A DNA stretch of 64,000 nucleotides from Cycas panzhihuaensis (taxonomy: Eukaryota > Cycadophyta): assembly GCA_023213395.1 (NCBI GenBank), contig CM041465.1, positions 241,063,741 through 241,127,740 on the forward strand, in the 5' to 3' direction. The translations under genes were made by a program, and so were the position numbers. The notes below the pieces were generated by a model. It did no database searches. It saw only the letters and a program-made list of their open reading frames with translations, and was not told the DNA's origin. Below, in pieces: positions 1 to 13,289 of this stretch. Position 1 is the stretch's first letter. Each line of letters opens with the position of its first letter.

Positions 1-2080
1 TCGCACCATCAGAACTTAGCGGTACCACGATCTTTGTCGTGGTACCACGAAGTTTACTGCGGGGTGACTGTTTGAATTTTTTTTTTTAAATCACGCGACA
101 GTTTCCACTTTTTTCACAGAACTGCTGCGTGGTACCTGCACATTTGCAGCGCCTTGACATCCCCAATGTTCACCTGCAGTGAGCAGGGCATAAAACAATA
201 AATCCTCTTCATTTTCAAGGATCTTTGGCTTATTTTTATAGAGAAATATACAAAATCCTCCACAGAAAACTACTGCAGAGAGAGACACACAGTTGCTAGT
301 TCATTTCCAGGGACCATTGCTGCCTCTATTACTCACAAACAACAGGCTCTACATCTATTTGTAGGTCTTTAAGGCTTCAAGGAGGATTATCTTCAAAATC
401 TCCCAAAAAGATAAACTTTAAAGGCTCCAAACTCACAGGATCATTCTCACATTTCTCTCCTCTTCCAAACTAGCCATCATATCTTACTAGATGCTAGTTT
501 TTTCCTATCATTTTCCAGCAAGTTCATGTTTGATATCTTTACAACAAGGTACCTTCGTATTCACTTTAAAATACATGCTATTTCTTTCCATTTTTGTGAG
601 TAAATTCCTAGTTTATGTGTCTTTTGGTTGCTATGCCTGTTTATCTTTAGCTTTCTTGTTTGTTGCACCATAGAGCTCCCTTATCATTCCTACCAACCTT
701 CTTTTAGGTGGTTGTTGTAAAGGGACAACATAGAGAAAGTTAGAGGGAAGAAGGCGGGGTCACCCCCTCACGCCTTCTCCCCAAGGGTTCTGTCCCTTAC
801 TTTCTCTCCCTTTGCACCTATGTGCCTTTCTAGAAGCCAGGTTAGGGAATTTGGAGGCTCTCTTCCAGATCTAAATCAGCATTGGTAGCCCATTGCCACG
901 CTGTTTTTAGATTTTTGTCCGTTGGTTTTGGGCATCGCATAAGCCCTGAAACTGCTTCTTGTCGGTTAACAGTTTGCTACCTGCCCAGTTGGACGGTTTG
1001 CTGTCCATAGCATCTCGTTCCTTGGGTGTTCATATACCTTTTAGTTACCCTCTTCTTTCTCATTATTCGCTGCCCCATGTCCTCGCTGTGAGTTTGTTTC
1101 CCTTTCCCAAGACTAAGTGGAGATTTCCTGTGGGTGAGTTAGCCATTCTAAGGCTATACTCTTCGTTTTTGGGTGTCATTTGTGGTAACTGTTTACGAGA
1201 ACTTTATTGAATGTTATTTCATTAAATCATAATATATATACTTAGCTTAGTTTGATTTTGTTTCCTCTAAGTTTAGTACATATACTCGATCTATTTTGTG
1301 ACCCCTCTTCCGAGAGGGAGATACTTGCCTATTCGATTTGCAGGATCTCGCAATGGTGGAGTTGCATGTGGAACAAACCCATTGTAGGTTAGTTCTATAT
1401 TTTATGCTTTTTATCATTTTCTGTTATTTACCGTTCAATTTTTGCATATATTGGGGAGGTAAGCTAGCCCCCTCTTCAGTCATTCATAGCATCCATCGCC
1501 AACCGGTATTGCATGCACAACAAGTGGAGCAGGAAGGAGTGGAAGGCTAAGAGACGCATAGCACTCCACTCAGACGCTAGGTCCAGGTATTTTCCTTGTC
1601 CTTGCATGTCTCTTTTATAGTGTTGTACTTTATGCACATGCTTGCGTAGTTAGAAACACATAAGAAATTGAAAGTGGAAAGGAACATACTTTTGCTTTAC
1701 ATATCGTTTATCTAGTGGTTAGTCTAGCATATTTAGATAGTTCATTTCGTGTTAGAACTACCCACACTTTACCCCTTTTTCCAGCCTACACCTAGATACC
1801 ACATTTTACATATGTTCTCATTCTCGTGTTGCCTTCTCGCTTCCTTGAGAGGATGCAACATGCCAAGTTCTCTTCTCCTCTTCCCAACCATCTGAGGGGT
1901 AGGAAGGCCTCGCTTTTCATAGCTACCTAGAAGCAACTAGGCACCTCTGTAGGTCCCAAATCTGCGCTCTGGTGCACGGACGCCCTGCGAAGTGAAGTCC
2001 TTGTTGTTTAGCCCTACCCAGTCTTGTATAATTCACCCTCTTACTAAACATAGGGATACCACCTCGCTGCAAGCGTTTCA
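1..2080 (+). repeat. E1 5' LTR (first ~480 bp missing)
   Basis: It is collinear with 37941-40026. It ends ...CGTTTCA at 2080, directly before the PBS. The window starts inside the palindrome-rich block with GGTACC cores at 20-60. No protein is encoded. The short open frames here are not conserved in the other LTR copies. Confidence 0.92.
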
Positions 2081-2081
2081 C

Positions 2082-2099
2082 TGGCAACCATACTGGGGA
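2082..2099 (+). promoter_or_regulatory. E1 primer binding site
   Basis: TGGCAACCATACTGGGGA follows the LTR end by one base. It begins TGG, as expected for pairing with a tRNA CCA end, and E2 has nearly the same sequence at the same place. It resembles the TGGCGACTC-type sites of some Tat/Ogre elements. I cannot name the tRNA with certainty. Confidence 0.7.
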
Positions 2100-2345
2100 A
2101 CTGCGAGTAAAGGAACTAGTTTCGCTTCCTCTTTTGGTTGGTGTTCTTGCCTTTAGGTAGCCTTCTTATCCTGCTTCTCAGTTAGGCAACCCCCAACATA
2201 TTTGTTTCATACCCCTTTTATTTTCTTCTAATGATGCTCATAAAGGCGTTGCATGTGACGTTTCTCACGTCGCTTATGAGGTCTGCTGGCGTTGTTAGAA
2301 GACCCATCGCTTTGTTCCCTTCCATCGTCGGATCCTGATTCGATA

Positions 2346-3929
2346 ATGGAAGGTTATCAGTTCGATTGGGCCTACCACACCATGGCCTCAAGAGCTCAAG
2401 AGTTTCCCATGTCCATTCCAAGATCCACCCATAAGGATGATGATCCCATCTACTATCCAGGTGACCAGTTTCATCCTTCTGACCTTTATCCTTCTGCTCA
2501 TGCAGTAGAAGATTTGCCTCTTTACGAGACTTACCATCCTATTGGTGAATCTTATGAGGAGCATCCTGAGGGGTCCCCGACATTCAAGATCCCATCGACC
2601 TCGTATGGCTACGAGAATACCCCTCCTACCGACGTGGTTGAAGCGATCAGCGAGTACTTTCGAGCAACTCGCCATCAACTGCATCCTAGGTGGTTTGAAG
2701 AAGTTTTGCGCAGTGTAGCACCTTCTTCATCCACACCTGTGACTCCTACGACAAATGACCCTTCTACCCACGCACACTTGTCCCATGCCGTGTCTACACT
2801 GGCTCTTAGGACAAGTGTTGCACCATCTATCCCTAGCCACGGTCCTGCTACTTTAGGACTCATTCGCAGCATGTCCTTCCCCCAGCTTGGGGTTAGCATG
2901 CCATTCCTGAGTCAAACGAATGTGCCATATTCAAATGTGGCACATGTGTTTCCTAGTAGGCCTCGAGGTCCTACTAATACTGCTGCTATCAACTATATGG
3001 GAGTCGCTCCTACATATGTTCAAAACCCATCTGGTGGTCCATCCCTTTACCTACCCCTAGGGTATGCATCTCAACCTCAAAGGTGGTAGGGAAACCACCT
3101 TCCAGCTTATGGGGTGGACCCATTGCACCCATATGGGGTTGCACCCCCCACGGGTGGCCCATATGGGCGTAATCCGTCCTGCATCTTCATTTTTTCCATC
3201 CAGCGTAACTCCTGTTGCCACACCTTCGCAAGGGAACATGCCTCCCTTCTAAGGCATTTATCCATAACCCCCCTTCTAGCAAGGGGCGTTTCCCTAAGGA
3301 GGGATGGGTTTACCACCCCCATCAATTCCTATTTCTTTACCATTCGTTGATCCTTTGGCCCATGTAAGGACATGTCCCTTCATGGACTACAAGTCGACGC
3401 CACTATCTGTTAAGGCACTAAGGACTAACTTGCCGCCTCACCCTCCTGAAGTTCCTAAATTCGACGGAACTTCGTCGCAAGACCCAGCTAAGCACGTTCA
3501 TAGTTTCTCTATGCCATGCATAGATAACTGGGCTTACGACCACATTCTAATGAAGCTATTTCTGTGATGCCCTTAAGTGGTTCTACCGTCTCCCTGCCCA
3601 CTCCATTTCTTTATTCCAGCAATTGGTGGATGAATTCGTCAATTATTTTGATGTAGCCTGTCCATTCGAGAGCAGAATGAAAGCTCTCCTTTCACTCAAA
3701 TAAGGTCACGATGAAATGAATTGTGACTTTGTGCGATGATTCCATGATCTCCTTCACTCTACCAAGGCCACGTTGCCTGAAGAGTTGAAACGAGATCTTT
3801 TCGTTAATACACTTCATCCCGAAGTGCATGTGGAAGTCCTCAAAATGGGGGCAACCACATGTGACTCCACCATCATGAAGTGCTTAGTGCTAGAGGCTAT
3901 TGAGATCCAAGCTGGACTCAAGAGGCCTC
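2346..3929 (+). pseudogene. gag: E1 gag, N-terminal part (interrupted by E2)
   Basis: Structural capsid polyprotein of the retrotransposon. The first likely ATG is at 2346 (MEGYQFDWAYH), a phrase kept in E2 and E3. The open stretch to 3089 is Pro/Ser-rich and low in predicted structure. After several shifts the Retrotrans_gag core appears at about 3400-3929 (PPHPPEVPKFDGTSSQDP, NWAYDHILMKLF, WFYRLP, LVDEFVNYFDV, FHDLLHSTKATLPEELKRD, EIQAGLK). Stops occur in the core, for example near 3701 and 3739. The frame is cut at 3929 by E2 and resumes at 27719 with AKPSQHHEAP-like coding, as the uninterrupted E2 copy at 8341 shows. Not functional. Confidence 0.88.
3925..3929 (+). repeat. Target site duplication of E2, left copy
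   Basis: GCCTC sits immediately before the TGTTTC start of E2 and is repeated at 27714-27718. Joining across it restores E1 gag in register with E2's own gag at 8341. Confidence 0.95.
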
Positions 3930-6477
3930 TGTTTCTCAACTACTGGGAATGGACTCGAGACGCATCAATGCAGGTATGTTCAGGTATACGTTCTTACCTT
4001 TTCTTGCCCATGCTTGATTAAGATTATTTAGCATAGATTGCTTGATATACGCCTGCCTGCATGCATTACTTCTCTGCCTAATCATATTGCATATGCTTAC
4101 GGCACACCATCAGCCTATGACGACTCACAATGGGGGCATTCCTTAGTGAATGCTACACCCCGTATGGTGCATAGCCACCCACTTTGTCTCCATGGCCTCC
4201 CAGGATATTTTAGTCAGTCTTATTTGCTCCCGTTACAACATGTTGCTCGCATTGCAGTCCCTCCTAAGCCTGATTTAATCCTTAGTTGGGACTCATTTCA
4301 TTATTTTGGCTACTTGCCTATTACCTGGGCATTCTCCCAGCTGCTCCAGCTTATTTTTAGTCTTAATTTTTACTTCAAAACCTTATGTTTCTGCTTTTTT
4401 TTCTCTTTTTTTGTTTCTCGATACCATCAGAACTTAGCGATCATGCGGTCTTTTCTACAGTACCATGAAGTTTACCATGGTATGATGTTTGAAATTAAAA
4501 AAAAAGAGAACCATGCGACAGTTTCCATTTTTTTGTAGAACTGCCACGTGGCGCCTATCGATTTGCATTGCCCTAACATCCCCAACGTTCACCTGCAGTG
4601 AACAGGGGAATAAAGGGGATTTTCCCTCCTCATCTTTGGATCTTTTTGCCATTTTTCTGACTTTTCTACTAAAAATTCACATAGAGAGACATAATCGACA
4701 TGCACAGGAACCTGTCACAGAAGAGAAGGACTGCTACAAGCTGGATTTGCAGGGACCATTGCTACCCCCTACAGCTCTCAACAGTAGGTCTTATACCTCT
4801 TTGCAAGTGATTAAGGTTTTAAAGGAAACTTCTACTAAAAGGCTCCTCCAAAGGGCCAACTACTAAGGCTCTAAGTTTGCAAGGATATTTTCACACTTCA
4901 CTCTTGCAAAAACCTGCCATTATCAGCCCTCATACACTAGTTATTCCCTCATGCTTCCTAACAAAGAAGCTCATATTTGATTCTCCTCCAACAAGGTATT
5001 CTTTATTCCCACTTGCAATTTGTTTTGTTCTTATTTCTTTTGTGTGTTGATGAATAAAATTCTAGTTTGTCTAGTTTTTTTATATTGTTGTACTAGATTA
5101 CTACTATTCCCATTTTCTTTTGAGGCCTCACTATTTTCTTTAAACCATCCCTCTCAACCCTTTCTTGGTTGGCTATTGTAAAGGGGAAACATAAAGAGGA
5201 TTTGAGGGAGGTAGGTGGGGTTCTGTCCCCCTTTGCTACCCTTCTCCCCAAGGGTCCCGTCCCTTATCCTCTTTCCCTTTATCATTAGTGCTTTCTTAGG
5301 AAATGGGTTAAGGGAGTTTAGGGAATCTAATCATGGTGTTAAAACTAGTGTTGGCAACCTATTGCCACGCTAATTCCAGAAGTTCCATTTATCTATGTTG
5401 GGCCCTACTCAAGTCCCAAATCTTTCTGTTACTCCCTTTTTTGTTACTATCTATTACCCTAAAACCTTGTTGTCAAACTCGTTTCTCCTTCCTTAGTTTT
5501 GTGGAGGTCCTTTATGGGTGAGTTAGCCATTCCAAGGCTATACTCTTTTCTCTTTTGGGTGTATTTATGGTGTATGGTGGTGGGAGTCTTTATTGCATGT
5601 CGCCATTTTACTTTGTTACATATTGATGCTTAGTGTAGATTTAAGTTCCATTTGATTTTAGTACGTATCTTTGGTATATTTTGTGGCCCCTCTTCCGAGA
5701 GGAAGGTATTCTCCTAACTTGTTTGCAGGATCTCGCATTAGTGGAGTAGTATGCAGAACAAACCCATTGCAGGTTAGTTCTACATATAGTGCATCCCTTA
5801 TTATTTCACGCTTTCGCTTCTTTTCCATTTTGTTGCTTTTGCATGTTTAAGTGGAGGTAAGTTAGCCCCTCTTCCATTGCTTACGGCAACTATCACTGAC
5901 TAGCATCGCATGCACAATGAACAGAGTAGGAAGGAATGAGACTCAAAGGGACGAGCAGCACTCCACTCAGGCATCAGATCTAGGTATTCTTCTTGTTCCC
6001 TGCATATCCCTTTTACATTGTTGTCTTTTATATATCTGCTTGTATAGTTAGGAATATGTAAAAGATTAAAAAGGGGAAAAGGAAAGTGCACTTGTTTTTA
6101 TATTGTTTCTTACATTAGCTAGCATAGCATAACATAGTTAGATTGTTTACATTGTATTTGAGCTACCCTCGTTGTACCCCCTTTTCACTTTCACCTATAC
6201 ATTAGTTTGTTGGCCCTTTTGTTTCGTTGCCTTCTCATTACCTTGAGAAGACGCAATGCGCTAGACGCTTTCTCCTCTTCTCGGCCATCCGAGGGGTAGG
6301 AAGGCTTTGCTTTACACGGCTACCTGAAGCAACTAAGCACCTTGCAGTTTCAAATCCACGCTCTGGCGCATGGATGCCCTGCGAGGTGAAGTCCTTACTG
6401 CTTAGTTTAATTATTATTGCATATTTTTATACCCTTTTTGCTAGACGTAGGGATGCCACTCCATAGCAAGTGTTTCA
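3930..6477 (+). repeat. E2 5' LTR
   Basis: Starts TGTTTCTCAACTACTGGG and ends GTGTTTCA. It is collinear with 25175-27713 throughout, with scattered substitutions. A TATA-like AATAAAGGGG lies near 4610. The palindrome block near 4430-4490 is degraded compared with E1 and E3. Confidence 0.93.
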
Positions 6478-6478
6478 C

Positions 6479-6496
6479 TGGCAACCATACTAGGAA
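6479..6496 (+). promoter_or_regulatory. E2 primer binding site
   Basis: TGGCAACCATACTAGGAA begins one base after the LTR end. It matches the E1 site at 2082 except near its 3' end. Confidence 0.68.
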
Positions 6497-6651
6497 ACTA
6501 CTAGTAAGAGAACTAGTTTCGCTTCCCCTTTTCGTTGGTGTTCTTGCCTCTAGGTAGTCTCTTATTCTGTATTTCAGTTGGGCAGCCCCTAACGTACTTG
6601 CTTCATTTCCCTCTTTTTGTTTCCTTCTAATAACGCTCACGAAGGCGTTGC

Positions 6652-9120
6652 ATGCAACATTTCTCACGTTGCTTGCGAGGTTTACCGCCGTTGTTAGAAG
6701 ACCAATCGCCTTGTTCCCTTCCGGCATCGAATCCCGATTTGATAATAGAAGGTTACCCATCTGATTGGGCTTACCATACCATGGCTTCGGGAACTCAAGA
6801 GTTTCCTGCATCTGTTCCAGAATCTGCCCAAGGGGGTGATGATTCCATCTATTATCCAGATGACTAGTTTCACCCTGCTGACTTTCGTCCTTCTGCCCAT
6901 GTAGCAGAAGATTCGTCTCCTCATGAGACTCACCATCCTACTGGTGAGCCTTACAAGGAGCGCCCTGAGGGATCCTCGACATTCGAGATCCCATCGACCT
7001 CGTATGGTTACGAGGATAACCCTCTCGCTGACGTGGTCGAAGCGCTCAGTGAGTACTTTCAAACAACTCACCACCAACCGTATCCTAGGTGGTTTGAAGA
7101 AATGTTGTATAATATAGCACCTTCTTCATCCATACCTGCGCCTCCTACAACGAATGATGCTTCTGCCCGTGCACACTCGTCCTATGTCATATCTACGCTG
7201 GCTCCCAAGGCAAGTGTTGCGCCGCCTATCCCTGGCCGTGATCCTACTTCTTCAGGACCTGTTCGCAGCATGTCCTTTCCCTAACTTGGGGTTAGCATGC
7301 CATTTCTAAGTCAAATGAATGTGCCACTCTCAAACATGGCACATGCATTTCCTAATAGGCCTCGAGGTCCTACTAGTGCTATCGCTGTCAACTATGTGGG
7401 ATCTGCTCCTACATACGTTCAAAACTCATCCAGTGGCCCTTCCCTTTATGTGCCCCCAGGTTACATGTCTCAACCTTGGGGGTAGGGTAGGGGGAACCAT
7501 CTCCCTGCTTATGGGGTGGACCCGTTGCACCCATATGGGGTTGCACCACCTACAGGCAGCCCATATGGGCAGAATCCGGTCCCTCACCCCTCGTTTCTGC
7601 CACCTAGTGCAACTCTTGTTGCCGCGTCTTCACAAGGGAACATACCTCCCTTCCAAGGCATTTATCCATAACCCCCTTTCTAATAAGGGGCATTTCCTAA
7701 AGGAGGGATGGGTTTACCACCCCTATCCATTCCTGTTCCTTTACCGGTCGTCGATCTATTATCCCACGTAAGGACACGTCCTTTCATGGAATACAGGTCA
7801 ACACCGTTATCTGTTAAGGCACTAAGGACTAACCTACTACCTCACCCTCCTGAAGTTCCCAAATTCGACGGAACTTCATCGCGAGACCCAACTGAGCACG
7901 TATGTAGTTTCTCTATGGTATGCATAGATTATTGGGCTTATGACCACATTCTGATGAAGCTATTTCTACAATCCTTGTAGGGTGACGCCCTCAAGTGGTT
8001 CTACCATCTCCTTGCCCATTCCATTTCTCCATTTCAACAATTGGTGGACGAGTTCGTCAACTACTTTAACGTAGCCCGTCCATTCGAGAGCAGAATGAAA
8101 GTGCTCATGTCGCTTAAACAAGATCACGATGAAATGAATCGTGACTTTGTACGATGGTTTCACGATCTCCTTCACTCTACCAAGGCCACATTGCCTGAAG
8201 AGTTGAAGCAAGATCTTTTTATCAATGCACTTCACCCTGAAGTGCATGTGGAAGTCCTTAAGATAGGGGCAACCACATGCGACTTCGTGATTACGAGGTG
8301 CTTGGTGTTGGAGGCCATTGAGATCCAAGCCGGACTCAAGAAACCTCCTAAGCCCTCACAACATCATGAGGCTCCTCTTCCAGTGAAGGAAACCAAACCT
8401 TCGTAGCCCGCCAGGTCTACCTCTCATTCGACTGAGAGGACCTTAGACCCTCTTACCTCCGCTATTCGCTCCTTCGAGCACACGATGAAGGAGCTTAAAC
8501 TCTAGTCCCCTTTATCGCTGACCTCCCATAAACCAGTTCAACAAGCTTCTCATGCCGTACCCCCCAAAGGAGGTAACATCCAACCTTCTCAAATAAGGAG
8601 GATCGATCCTTCCCTTGAGAAGAGGTGGTGTTCCATCCAAGGGGAGTGCTTCCACGATGATTCGTGTTGTCGGGTGCAACACCCATGTGATGCCCCACCG
8701 CGCGATTCGTCCCCTAGGTGGGCATCGAGGCCTAACCTCGATCAACCCATTCATAGAGACCCGTTCCCAAAACATGGGGAACGTAGATGTTCAACAAAGG
8801 AACAGTCAGAATTGGGATAGATCCCCTGATTCTCGTCCTTCGCATGGTAGAGGGAAGGGTGTGCGAAGGTCATCTTCCCCTTCGCGCTCCCCTAACCGCT
8901 GTGCTCCTTCGCCTTCGCAGTCCCGGTATAAGGGAAAGAAGGTTGTCCAATTGCTTGAGACCACTCCATTGTATGCCTTAACCTGGTCTCAAGCTGCTAA
9001 AGAGACTACTGGTACCTCTTCATCCATATCTCACCTTGATCCTCTTCCGGAAACTTCTCTTCCAGAACCTCCTGTGCTTCCCAAGACTATTCCCGTACGC
9101 CTTGGCCGTTACGATTTTTG
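6652..9120 (+). pseudogene. gag: E2 gag with nucleocapsid region
   Basis: Capsid/nucleocapsid polyprotein. The N-terminal Pro/Ser-rich part is at 6652-7485, with stops at 6865-6867 and 7282-7284. The Retrotrans_gag core is at 7780-8345 and is better preserved than in E1 (FESRMKVLMSLKQDHDEMN, FVRWFHDLLHSTKATLPEEL). A nucleocapsid-like part at 8400-9120 contains CSIQGECFHDDSCC. In E1 the matching phrase fits C-x2-H-x4-H-x4-C, a knuckle spacing common in Tat/Athila gags. Here the first His has become Gln, so metal binding is probably lost. A basic Arg/Ser-rich stretch follows. Confidence 0.87.
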
Positions 9121-9196
9121 AAGGGCACTTACCCAACCTACAGGGAAGGGTAAGCCCTTCTCTATCGTTAATGAGCTCCACACCGTCGCTGCAGGG

Positions 9197-9966
9197 ATGT
9201 CCTTGACGGACGTCTTGAGAAGCTGCCCTGAGCAACGTGCTCTTCTTCTTGAAGCTCTTGGCCAACAAGATGCTTCCATCCATGTGATAGATGCTACCTC
9301 CTATGGACCACCTGCCATCTCATTTGATCCCAGAGATCTCCCATCTCCCAGTAAGTGGGAGAAGCTTTTATATTACCCGTTTGTCATTACCATTGACACT
9401 CTTGATTGTATCATAAAGAGGACCATTGTAGATAATGGCTCCTTAGTTAATGCTATGCCTGTGCATATGCTCAAGGAGCTAGGCATAGTAGCTCTTGAGT
9501 CTATCCCTTAGAAATGCCAAGGGTATGATGGGACTGAGAAGTCCCCTTTAGGGAAAGTCTCCCTTTCCCTCACCTTAGGAGGGAAAACTATTTCTGTCGA
9601 AGTTGTTGTACTCGATATCGATGTAGAGTACAACCTCTTGTTAGGCTGACCATGGCTTGACCATATGGGAGCAATCTGCTCCACGCAATGGAGGTAACTT
9701 AAATTTGTCCATGAAGGATGAGTTAAAGTTATCGCCCGTAAGCCTATGCCATCTCACACCTCTCATCTAGCCTGCCAGGCTATCTTCAATGATGAAGATA
9801 GCGATCTTGAGGAGGCTACCCCTTCTGTGGGACCTGTGTTTCACGAGACCGACCTTCATCAGTCGAACCCTATGCCATGTCATGAGCCAAACCTAGTCAG
9901 GTTTGTCCCTATTGGTGTAGGTGGTTATGGTTACTTAGCCGTCATGGGTGATTCCGAGTTGGATAG
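9197..9966 (+). pseudogene. pro: E2 retroviral-type aspartic protease and C-terminal tail (interrupted by E3)
   Basis: The protease domain spans about 9390-9660. It has a DNGS active-site motif in TIVDNGSLVNAMP in place of the usual D-T/S-G, then LGKVSLSLTLGGK, VVVLDIDVEYNLLLG and PWLDHMGA. A stop follows LLLG. The tail (FHETDLHQSNPMPCHEPN, GVGGYGYLAVMGDSELDS) is cut by E3 at 9966 and finishes at 20147-20171 as ...EGYEPSP and a stop. E3 has the homologous ending (EGYGPSP), so this is the true end of a polyprotein lacking pol. Confidence 0.85.
9962..9966 (+). repeat. Target site duplication of E3, left copy
   Basis: GATAG before the LTR start TGAAACG; repeated at 20142-20146. Confidence 0.95.
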
Positions 9967-12520
9967 TGAAACGCTCTCCACGGGGCAATGATCCAACGCC
10001 TAGCGGGAAGGGTATAAAACCGAAGGCTAAACAGGCTAAAGAACGAAGATCATACCTCGCGGACGTCCTTGCGGCGGAGCGCTGCAGGGATCGCAAGGTG
10101 CTGGTTGCTTCCTGAGTAGCCGTAGGCGAGACCCTCCTACCCTTGGGATGGCCGGAAGGGAAAGGAAACTTCGCCGCCGCTACTTCTCAAGGCAATGAGA
10201 AAGCGGCGAAGGGGGCAACCAACCAAACGTGTCACGGGTAAGATATATGCAAGAGCGGCTAAGGAGGGATCGGTCAAAGGATCTCAAATACCATAATACG
10301 CGGGGTATAGTAAAGAAATGTACAAGTAAAGCAAATGCGAGTAAAAGCAAGTACAAAATAAATTGTTATTTCTTCCCCTTTTTCTTATGTTCTTTAACTA
10401 CTAAAGCAAGTGTAAAGAAACGTGAAGAGCACGAAAAAGAGTATGGAAGGTGAGCTGAGAATACACGGATCCCATGTTGGCCGAGACGCAGTGTCCGTCC
10501 ACGGTTGCGCTTCCTCCCGTCGTCCTCCTCGTATGCGACGTCGGTTGCAAGCGGTGATGGGGGAGCACTTACCTCCCCGGAAGCAAATAAACACTAACTA
10601 AACTGAAACGATAGAAAATAAAGCTCAAAGCGACATAAACAAAAAGGGAGAACGTACCAAACAAGCGTCGGCCGTGATGGGTCGACCCTATGCGCCCCTT
10701 TGTTCCGAACGCTCCTGCAAGCAAATAAGCAGAATACCTTCCTCTCGAAAGAGGGGCTACGAGATACAAAGGATATATGTATATATGTTGCAAGTAAAGC
10801 AAACTAAGCTAAAAGGACATAGTTAAGCACTATCATGCAATAAAAGAAACAACGTCATATGACAGCATGCGGTCATACACCACAAAGCACCCGAATGGGG
10901 TTGAGTATACCTCGGGATGGCTAACTCACCCACGAGAGGTCTCCACGTAATGTAAGGGAAATGATGCTAGCATGCAACAAGAAGGATCATGGAGCAACGG
11001 GTAGCATAAGCCAAAGTAAGCACTCAACCGATTCTCCAAAGCCTCTCTAGCCCTATTTCTTAAGCAAAAGCGGAGATAAAGGGAGAGGAAAAAGGGCGAA
11101 CCCTTGGGGAGTAGGGCGGCAATGGGGGCGGAAACCCGCCTATCTCCCTCAAACCCTCGTGTAACCCTTTGCCTGGTTTGCCCAAGAAATGGCGAAAGAG
11201 AAGGATGGGAGAAGAAGGATGAGTGGAAGAAAAATGGGAAACTAAGCCTATCCTTGGGTAACACTCTAATAGGCCACAAATACTATGGTTCCTTGCATCA
11301 AATGGCTAAGGGGAAACCAAGAGAATACATATACAAAAGGAAGCAAAGAGTTGCAAGTAAAATAATACAAAAAAGCAAGCAAAAACACTTAAGAAATGAC
11401 ACCAAATACCTCTAATGGTGAAGAAGGAGTGCATGTAGGCACTTGGCAACTTGGAGCAGCGGTCCAAGAGATGCCTATGAAGGAATGTAGCATGTCCCTT
11501 GCAAGAGAGTGAGATGGTGGAGCCTCATGCAAGAAAATGAGATGGAAATGGTTTCTTGCAATGGTTTTCTTGGTGCAAAATCCTCTTGGAAGCTTTCAAT
11601 GTGTGTGAAGAGGAGGAATGCTTGTATTGGAGCTCCGTAGGCGTGAATGGCCTGTATCTCCGAATAGCGACCCTTGGTGCCTCTGTCCCACAGCTGTTGA
11701 AAGGTGTCTCTTGTTCTTGTTTGTTTGTCTTGTCTTTTGTGAAGAAAACTTGAGAGGAGAGTCTAGTAGAGTAGAAAAATTCATTCAATAATGAGGCAAA
11801 TGCGTGAAAAACGCGTTGTTATGTCTCCATTGAAGCAAGTGAACGTTGGGGGCCTCGCGCCTCCAACCGTTAGAACCACTTGGCGGTTCATGAAAAATCG
11901 CGTGCACTGTTGCGTGTTTGTTTTTTTTTAAATTTTAAGCGATTAAATGCGCGATAAACTTAGCGAATCGCTAAGTTTATCGCAGATGCCTTGGTACCGC
12001 CCGGAACTCCGCGGTACCGCTTAATTTACCGCGGTACAGAACCGAAACCCAAAAAACAGAAAATTAAAGTAAGAAATCAGGTCTTTAAGGTAAAATCATA
12101 AGTTAAACTCAAAATACATTAGTCAAGAGCAGTTTTAGGTCATGGGCATGTGCTCAAACGGTGCAAAAAGACCTAACTAAGGGTTAAACCAGGCTTAGAA
12201 AGGGTTTGCAACATAAGCGGCACGCGGTAACACGCATAAACAGTAGGCAAAAGCATCCCGAAGACCATGGAGACGTCGTGGGTGGTTGTATGCCATACGG
12301 GGTGTCGCATTCGCTGATGAATGCCCCCGCTGTGAGTCGTCATAGGCTAAAAGGTGCCGTTAGGCATGCATAATGAACAAGCAATCAAACAGTGCATATG
12401 GGCGGGCACATGTCAATCAAACCATTCCCAATTCTGCGCGATCATAAGTAAGCAAAGTAAAGGCATATACTGCACAAACACGGTCGATGTGTCGCAAGTC
12501 CATTCCCGATGGCGGAAACA
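9967..12520 (-). repeat. E3 3' LTR
   Basis: 2,554 bp, collinear with 17592-20141. On the minus strand it starts TGTTTCC at 12520 and ends CGTTTCA at 9967. It contains a perfect 15-bp inverted repeat at 11951-11983. The plus-strand frames in it are not genes. Confidence 0.95.
11951..11983. promoter_or_regulatory. Palindrome in E3 3' LTR
   Basis: The arms GCGATAAACTTAGCG and CGCTAAGTTTATCGC are exact inverted repeats with a 3-nt spacer. The sister LTR at 19570-19599 has the same arms around GGTACC. Related copies lie in the E1 LTRs and near the antisense-gene promoters of E1 and E2. Confidence 0.85.
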
Positions 12521-13289
12521 CGCCTTGGCGTGAGCCTCACCGCCGAGGCGTAATGTGATGGCGAATCTCATCAACCAAGAAACATGAGTAGCACATGCAT
12601 ATATATATAAACAATAAAGAGCGGACGTGGTCCAAGGGTGCGGGCAAGTGTCGTGGCGGGCAGCGTGGACAAGGCGGCGAGGACGAGGACAACGTGAGGG
12701 CAGCGTCGTCTAAACATCGAGCGGAAACTGAAGTAAGCAAGAAGGACGGGATGCCCCCGTTACCAAGGTGCAATATGAAGTAGCGGGGCATCCAGCAAAC
12801 AGGGCAAGCGCATCTAACTAACCAGCAACTAGAGACTTGGGCACGGGCTGGCCAGACAAGCCTCCACATGAAATGGTGTGTATCATGTATGATAGAGGTA
12901 GCATGCATGATTTATTTTGTAAATGAATATTTTGTATGTTGTAAATATGTTGTAGACATTTGTTGTAAATATTTTGTGTGTATATATTTTATTGTAATAT
13001 GCATGTGTTTCCTTCCATGTATGGCCATATGTCTAACAGGAGCACACACCTCCACCGTGAGTAGAGGCGATCGAGAGGTGTGAGGTTAGAGGATGGGGCG
13101 ACATACATGTCCACGAGGGAGCATAGCGGAATGTGCAAAGGAAACGACAAGCATGGAAAGGGGGAGTAACGATACTCCACAGCATCGTCCTAATTTGGGG
13201 AATGCCCAAAATAGGAAGACAAAGGTTCCCAAGAGCTCATGGGAACGCGGGTTCCGCAGGAGGAACCAGAAGGAGAAACGAAAAGAAAA

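Noticed and set aside
10569-12908. Several short frames in the E3 LTRs
   Set aside because: They differ between the two sister LTRs through indels and show no family motifs; LTR DNA is non-coding here.
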